DNA from: Sphagnum magellanicum
Lineage: Eukaryota > Streptophyta > Sphagnopsida > Sphagnales > Sphagnaceae
Direction of reading: 5' to 3'
DNA: 64,000 nucleotides
NCBI GenBank assembly: GCA_021904315.1
Contig: CM038910.1
Coordinates: forward strand, 23,570,256-23,634,255
The stretch's first letter is position 1. Every line of letters begins with the position of its first letter. Position numbers and translations under genes: made by a program. Below are positions 57,301-64,000 of the stretch, in pieces. Below the pieces are notes generated by a model. That model was given only the letters and a program-made list of their open reading frames with translations. It was not told the DNA's origin and ran no database searches.

Positions 57301-59558
57301 ATATGTGATAATTATGAGCTCACAAAGTTACAAGACACATAACTTGACAAAATAGAGAACTTTCAAAACTCCCGAGAATGTCTACCATTTCAATGTAATT
57401 TTCATTGCAAATGATCAAAGTATAATATAAGTAACGGAAGGGTGATTCCTCCCAAGTTTAGGCCATGGTGAATCATGTGAAAATGTGTTTTCTATGACTT
57501 GATCCATGCACCATTTTGGCTCTAATTTGTAATAACTACCTTTTTTTTTAATGTGCAAATAAACTCAACTTTGAACTCAAGCTTATGAGTTTGTCCTAGT
57601 CTCATCCTAGAACTCCCACACCTTCTTCTTAACGGCTGTTAGGGAGCATGCCTTAAATGTACAAAATGGTGCAAAATTTAAAAACAACATGTGTTTTACC
57701 TTCAATACCATTCGACAAACCTAGGGGTGCATCACAGGGAGGGTTTAGGTTTAAGGGAAAAAACCTAAAAATTTAAAAAAAAAAAAAAAAAGTTTGAAAT
57801 ATTCAAAGTTTAAAATAAAAAAATCACTATTGTTGTGGGATTTGTATTATGTTTTCATCATAGTTTTCACTTGAGGGTGGAAAAAAAAATTTGAAGTTCA
57901 AATTTAAAGCTTTAAAACATTAGGGTTTTTTCTCATTTCATTACTAAATTATTTTGTTGACCTTCTATTTTTGGTTCCCAAACGATTTCATAATCATAAG
58001 CAACATGGGCTTTTCAAGTCCCACAAACATGGATGTTGTATATTGTAACCGATTTACTTTTATTCCTTCATTTGGTTTGGTAGAATGTACCAACAATAGT
58101 AGCATAGAAAATTTGTGAGTGGTGCATGACAATGTAAAATAATGTTTTGAACTTGTTATTAAACATGCATATGGAAAACTTGATAAAACACACTATTACA
58201 TGAAAGCTTTACAAACCACATGGGCATTTTACAAGGTGAACAATAATCAAATTGCAAACCTTTGTCATAATTGAATAATGAGATGCACGTATCTTCCATT
58301 GCAAGATGTGTGAACTTAAGATTTTAGTTTTATGAACCAAATGCCACAAAGTTTTGATTAGTTACCAAAAAGCCAATGGCATAAAAACCATGAAAAAATA
58401 CAATGATGGAGCACACGAAATTATTTTAAATGTATGGGGTGAAACAAGGTAAAATAACTTTTTTTGATCCTTGATAGCATAAATGGAAAATAACCATAGA
58501 ATAAGCCTTGATATATTAATCTTTAAAATATTATTGATTTAAAATGATGAATATAAGCATGTTTGATTTTATGACAATGATTGTAAAATCCTAAGCTTAA
58601 CATGCATTTAAGTAGATTTTTAAAATGCAAATAGATGCAAGTAGATCATCTTTCCTTCCAAAATGGGTTTCAAATAGATGAAATATTGCATTTTGTCTTT
58701 TTTTAATTACTAAAGTTAGTAAAAACATTCATGTACTTTCAACTTTTGTATATCATAATCAAATGTGAATAAATATACAAACTTATAATGTATAAGTAGC
58801 TTTGAACACCATAGTGATTTTAGTTTTAAACATATTTGTTATTTACTTAATTTATTATACTAAAGTTTTGCACATTTTATATCTAATTTATCATAATATG
58901 TTTGATCATAATGAAACTTAAAAATATTTTGAATCTACTTTCTTATGTTCATGAAAACAAGTTTCCATGTAGGTTCTATTGTGTTTGAATGTCTATGTGT
59001 TTGTAACTATTTATTAACACTTGTTATCTTTCTTTATGTATGCAAATTTGTGTCTGAAGCTCTGATTGCATTTGCAAACTTGTTTATGTTTGTAATTATG
59101 TTTATGTTAACAACTTTGTGTTTATAACTTTCATTATGCCAAATTGCCATTTATTTCAATTGTATGTTTTACAATCAATTATTACACATCATTGAATTGC
59201 GACTAAACCATTTTTATTTTTTAAAAATTCCATATTAATGATAAGGCTTGATTAAAATAGTTGTGACTATGACTATGCCATGGTCGATTGAACTTTGACC
59301 ACATGTTCAAAAGTGGAATATTCATAATATTTTCTTGCTGGTTATTATGTAATTGTATTATAGATAGTGCTTGTATGACTTTAAGATTATGTGTTGTTTT
59401 TTAAGTTGGGCTTTCAATTAAATTAGTGAGTTCCATTGTATGAAAAATGTCTACATTTTAACTTGGATGAATGAAAAATATCATTTTCAAATCTAATCAA
59501 CTTGTCCGGCCTAGTTGTTCTTGGTTGGTTGACCAAATTTTTTTCAAAATTATATATC
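54313..59558. other. AT-rich intergenic DNA, no gene seen
   Basis: No frame over 80 codons and no recognisable motif on either strand. An A20-like run lies near 57775-57795. Confidence 0.5.
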
Positions 59559-59583
59559 TGTGTGTGTGTGTGTGTGTGTGTGT
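59559..59583. repeat. (TG)n microsatellite
   Basis: About twelve TG units after TATATATC. Confidence 0.95.
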
Positions 59584-59975
59584 AACAATAACCAAATCCA
59601 ACTAGCTTATCCAACCCACTCTTGGTTGGTCATAGAGGAAAATAAATGAAAATTGAATGGTCACAATGAAATCCGATTGGCCTTGGATGGCTTAAATCAA
59701 ATCTTGTCCCCATATCCAACTAAATCATTCTTGGCATAGTTGTTAGTCATTTGAGAAGAAGGAAAAATTAAACAAGCATAATAAAACTTGGTCAAATTGA
59801 GATAGCTTGTCTAACCCAATCACTTTCAATTGGTTTGTTCAACCTAATTGTTTAGAGCTCCCAAGCTAGTCACTTTGGTTCATCATCACCCAAATCTTAT
59901 ATATTAATTCAACAAGTTTGTCAGTCAGTCAGTGACAGTTATAACTGGTTCAGGTTCATCCACAACAAGTTCAAA

Positions 59976-60131
59976 CATCCAGTGGATGGATGGTGCTTCG
60001 GTGGGTGCTGAATCATTCTGGCCCAATGTGATTCGATGGAAACCGGTGTTCAGGCATCCGGTGGATGGATGGTGCGTTGGCGGGTGCTGAATCACTCTGG
60101 CCCAGTGCGATCCGATGGAAACCGGTGTTTA
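59976..60131. repeat. 79 bp tandem duplication
   Basis: CATCC(A/G)GTGGATGGATGG starts at 59976 and 60055. Both units contain GGTGCTGAATCA.TCTGG and end CCGATGGAAACCGGTGTT-like. Differences between units are mostly C/T or A/G. Confidence 0.9.
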
Positions 60132-60159
60132 GCAGTCGATTCCATATTTTAGTTCATTG

Positions 60160-60420
60160 ATTTTTTGAGAACCATGAGAATGAATGGTAAGAACCACCCT
60201 TCTAATAACCCGCTAATGGTGGTTGGTTCCAGTGTTGGTTCCGGTTCTTTGAATTTTTTTCCCCATAATCAAATAATCACCGGTTCTGGTTCTTTCAAAA
60301 GAAGAACCAGAGGTTTTACGAAAGAACCAATAAAAAAGCGCACTGGTTCTTAGACTTTCTTTTTTTTCTTGAAAATTTGGGAACCGTGGTTATATAGCCA
60401 CACCGATTGTTTGAAAATTT
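60160..60420. repeat. GGTTC/GAACC-rich tract
   Basis: More than ten GGTTC or GAACC words in 260 bp, including ACCGGTTCTGGTTCTTTC and GAAGAACCAGAGG in opposite senses, so it can fold on itself. It resembles the inner inverted repeats of the hAT element at 18.8-21.8 kb in word content; possibly a non-autonomous hAT-like relic. Confidence 0.45.
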
Positions 60421-63400
60421 TAAAAAGCTTCAGTGTTGTGTTGTGCCTTGTAGGCACATGTTACCACTAGTAAATAAATAATTCGAATGGCCATGATAAA
60501 ATATAATTAGATCCAATTGGTTTATCCAACCCAATGGTTTTTGGTTGGTTGTTTGAAAAAAGAAAGAAATTGAACTACCAGCATAAAATTTGGTTAGATA
60601 TTGTCTTCGTGTGTACCATAGTTACTCACCCAAAAAAAGTTATAATAGTGCTTTTGAATGGAGGGAAGGTTTGCACAAAACCTCACGTGCACCAATGTGT
60701 ATAGTTTTATAACATTTTTGAAACAAAAATGAATATTTTGTTTGGTAGTCTTGAATGTTTTGAACATTTTTGCTATGTGATTTTAAATCTAGTGATTATA
60801 TTTTCATTCAAGTTTTGTGAATAAACATGCTTTTGTTTTCAAATCATGTGGCAATGGCAAAACATTTAAGAAGATTTTTTGACTTTTTTGTTCTTGTTCA
60901 TGTTCATGTTCATCTCCTGTCCATTTTCTTTGCTTTGTAACTTTTTAAAATTGGCTTGGGGATGCACCATTGTGTCTCTTGTTTTCATAGTTTTGTAAGC
61001 AAAATGATGTTTTGCATTTTCTTGTTTAAATGACAATGGTGGTTATGTCTTTCTAAAATCTTTACGTTGAAGTGCAAAGTCTTTATGCTTCTTTCTTGGA
61101 GTTCTTTGATCTTTGTGTAAAATTGAAAAGAAGTAATGTTGAATTTTTGCAAGTGATGTTGTAGTTTTGAATCTTTTAAGAAACTAGAGTTAAAAGCAAA
61201 CCAAAGTTGTGTTGTGGCATTAGGAATTTGAATAGAAACAATCCAATTACATTTATGCATGTATTACCTTTGTTAATAAAATAGATGGTTTGGAATGAAT
61301 TTTGTAGTGTTTTGAATACATTGCATTATTTTAAAAACATAATGAACAAGAAATTTTGTCTTTCTTTTATAAAATGAGGTCTTGATATGAAAGTTGGTTT
61401 GCATTGTGTAGCTTGTTTTGAAAGAAAGTCTATACATTGAAGCTATGTTTTACATTGCTCAAGATCTTGCTAGTTGGCGTTGGTGGCAAACTTGATTTTT
61501 TACTAATGCTATTGCCATAATTTTGGATCCTTTTAAGAAACTATAACTAAAGCAAGGCAAATTAGTTGTCATTTAGGATTAGAATATGTTTAAAAATATT
61601 ATTAAACATTTGCATATTTCTTCTCAATAGGAATCGTGAATTTTTTGATACATGGGCATTGTGATATCATAAATAATCCATCACATTTCTTTTATTAGAA
61701 TGTGTGTTAATTATGTTTTTAAAATTATAATAATGTTATTTTGAAGGAATTTCTTTGTTGAAGTTTTGTGTTATGTGAAGCTAAAAGCTATTAGTAGCAA
61801 GGTGAATTTGGAGGTGAAGTTGCCATGATTTTTGGATTTTCTTACTTGAAGTTGTAGTTGAAACATAGAAGATAAAGACGTGGCAATGCAATATGGGAAA
61901 TGCTTCCTTCTTTTTTTTTGGTAAATAATTCATCTTATTTCATTTTATTCATTCACTTTACTTTAAAATGTTGCTTGGAAAGGTCAAAGCTCCAATTTGC
62001 AAGATAATATTTGGGACAAGACCTGAAAACGATAATAAAAACATATTCCTTTGAAATGTTCAAGATTTGTCCACAACATTTAGTTTGTTAATCTAGCTTA
62101 GTCACTCTCAAATGGAAATAATAATAAAAGAAACAAACTAATTATGTTATAATTGCTTTCTAGCTCATTTGTTTTTAACCACAATGAAATTTGGCCATCC
62201 TTGGACAATTCGAGTAAAATCCAATTGCCCTATCTAGTCTAGTCATTTTTGGTTCAATGCATGGAAAGAAAAAACTTCAACCATGATAAAATCCAATCAC
62301 CTTGGACAACTTGGATTAAAATTTTGTTTGTTTGTTTAACCTAATCGCTTTTGGTTGATTGCCCAAAAAACTAAATTGGACAACAACAACAATCAAATTT
62401 GGTCAAATTTAGTTAGTTTGTTTAGCCCAATCATTTTTGATTGGTCATTTGAAATTAAAATATTAAAATTGAATGGTCACAATTAAAACTTATTAAATCC
62501 AATCAACTTATTTAAATTTTTCGCCCAAACAAAAAAAACTAAATATATCAAATCCAATTAGACTTAGTTGACATGTCTAATCAAGTCATCTTCAATCGAT
62601 TACCCAAATTTTTTTTGGGTTAGCTTTGATGGCCTAGATTAAATCAAGCTGCCTTTCTATCCAACATAGAATAATTATAATATAGTTGGATTATTGATTG
62701 GAACACAAATGGATGATAGTCTATGTTGGACAATTTTGTTGACAAACCTTTTATTTCAATTGAAAATGGATTATAATTAGGTCAATATATCTAGTGTAAT
62801 TAATCCTTATTGCAACTTGTCATCGTAAACATTTTTAGTATGAAGTTGTTAAAAATCATGGGAAGTTGCAAGTAGTCATTTGCAACTGTGAATCAATTGT
62901 GACACAATTATAAAGCTTAGTTGCAAAACTAGCCAATATGGTGTAGTGTTTTGCAAGTTTGTTTGTAACATTTTTATATCTTGTTGTAGCTTTGTTTGTG
63001 TTTGCTACTTTCTATTTGCATCTTTTTGTCTACCATTTTCATTTGTTTTTGCAATTTTGTGTGTTTGCAATTTGTGGCTTGATTTTTGTTTGCAAATTTA
63101 TGTAGATGAAAAGTATTGTCTACACTTGAAATGGTTCAATTGAAACAAAGTAAGATGGGTTTTGCTAGTTTGATGTGCAATGGATACTTGATATGGTAGA
63201 TAATATGTGATTGTTGATGATGTGTTTGTTGTGCATATCAATTACAATTTGCCAAGTAATAATATCCAATTGAAGTAATGTGACGTCTTGAAAGAGATAA
63301 ATGAACCACATGTCAAGGTTTTTGGGTTGGAGTTTGGGTAATGAATAAAAGCTTGTAAACTAGGATTTTATTGCAAACATTTCAAATTGAAGAAAAAGGT

Positions 63401-64000
63401 GTCATTTATTGTTATGTCCTTCTAGAGTGGAAAGTCATTGTAGTGATAGGTTTGAGGTTTGAAGGTGGGCAATTTTGTAATTTGTGATTTAAAAATTAGT
63501 TCTATTTGTTGGGATTTTAAGATATTTAGTGTTTGGGTTTTGACATCTTTCTTTGGGATTCATATATTTTTAGTGATGGGGTTTTAGGGTTAATTTGACT
63601 AGTTGTTAATGGGCATATGAACTCGTTTGGTTCTTTGTAAATCTGTTTCATTAAAGACTAAGACCTTGAGGGTCCTATTGTTATTTTGAAAATCAAATAC
63701 CCACTCAACATTGGTATATATGAAGTAGAACATGTACAAAGATCAAGTTTGCATTGAATGCATGATGAGTTCATGACAAATCTCACTTCAAGTTGCGTTC
63801 TAATTCCATTAATTTGCTTTTCTATTGTTTTGAGCAAAAGAATGGTTTGAGTTGAGGTTTGTATACTCTTTGGAACCTTGTTACGAGTAACTAAATAATG
63901 TGTTAAGTTCCTAGGTCTTTGATTACATTTCACACAAAGGAATGTTAACCAATATCTCTTGACAAGCCTAGGGCTACATTATGTTTACCTAATTTATAGG
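60421..64000. other. AT-rich intergenic DNA, no gene seen
   Basis: Diffuse local repetition of TTTTTGGTTGGTT, CCAATTGG and AACCCAAT words is visible at 62.1-62.6 kb (also at 59.5-60.6 kb), as though an old satellite or repeat had decayed. No coding motif. Confidence 0.45.

Overview
Organism and character. This is nuclear DNA of a land plant, probably one with a large, repeat-rich genome. The one intact gene is an intron-containing plastid-type transketolase with a chloroplast transit peptide. Other plant signs are GT-AG introns, AT-rich intergenic DNA, degenerate TTTAGGG telomere-type repeats, and plant-type hAT, pogo-like and Ty3/Gypsy relics. The sequence alone does not fix the group. A seedless plant (fern, lycophyte or bryophyte) is my guess from the repeat types, not a demonstrated fact. 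Layout: 1-3.4 kb is repeat-rich upstream DNA (a 42-43 bp minisatellite, a TCGCCA/TGGCGA-rich tract and a 183 bp tandem array). 3.4-8.5 kb is the transketolase gene: leader, a 5'UTR intron and seven coding exons joining in phase to 761 codons. 8.5-17.7 kb is mostly featureless, with weak coding-like patches at 14.7 and 16.5 kb and another at 18.2 kb. 17.7-22 kb holds two copies of a CTGGT/ACCAG-rich repeat; the second is split by a 3.0 kb hAT transposon with long inverted termini. 23-25.4 kb has a decayed pogo-like transposon and an LTR fragment. 26-29.7 kb carries telomere-like repeats, a 288 bp tandem duplication and a roughly 60 bp minisatellite. 30-36 kb has fragmentary ORFs, two with FCP1/NIF-like phosphatase hallmarks, among many copies of a GTGGCCAC-centred motif. 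36.2-44.6 kb is an old, broken Ty3/Gypsy element on the minus strand. 45-64 kb is mostly intergenic, with a GC-rich minisatellite, an orphan ORF relic, a pair of Harbinger-like MITEs and small local duplications. Main discovery. Read on the minus strand, the Gypsy fossil runs gag (CCHC knuckle), protease, a C5 cytosine-DNA-methyltransferase domain, reverse transcriptase, RNase H, integrase, PHD finger. The methyltransferase lies between protease and RT. Its conserved motifs are in canonical order (I, IV, VIII, IX/X), so it is not a DRM-type permuted enzyme. Retroelements carrying methyltransferases have been reported from charophyte algae and dinoflagellates; a land-plant Gypsy carrying both a methyltransferase and a C-terminal PHD finger is the item most worth following up. 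A solo LTR of another family sits inside its gag. How the genes work together. Only transketolase looks functional (Calvin cycle and pentose phosphate pathway in the plastid). Everything else recognised is mobile-element debris or repeat.
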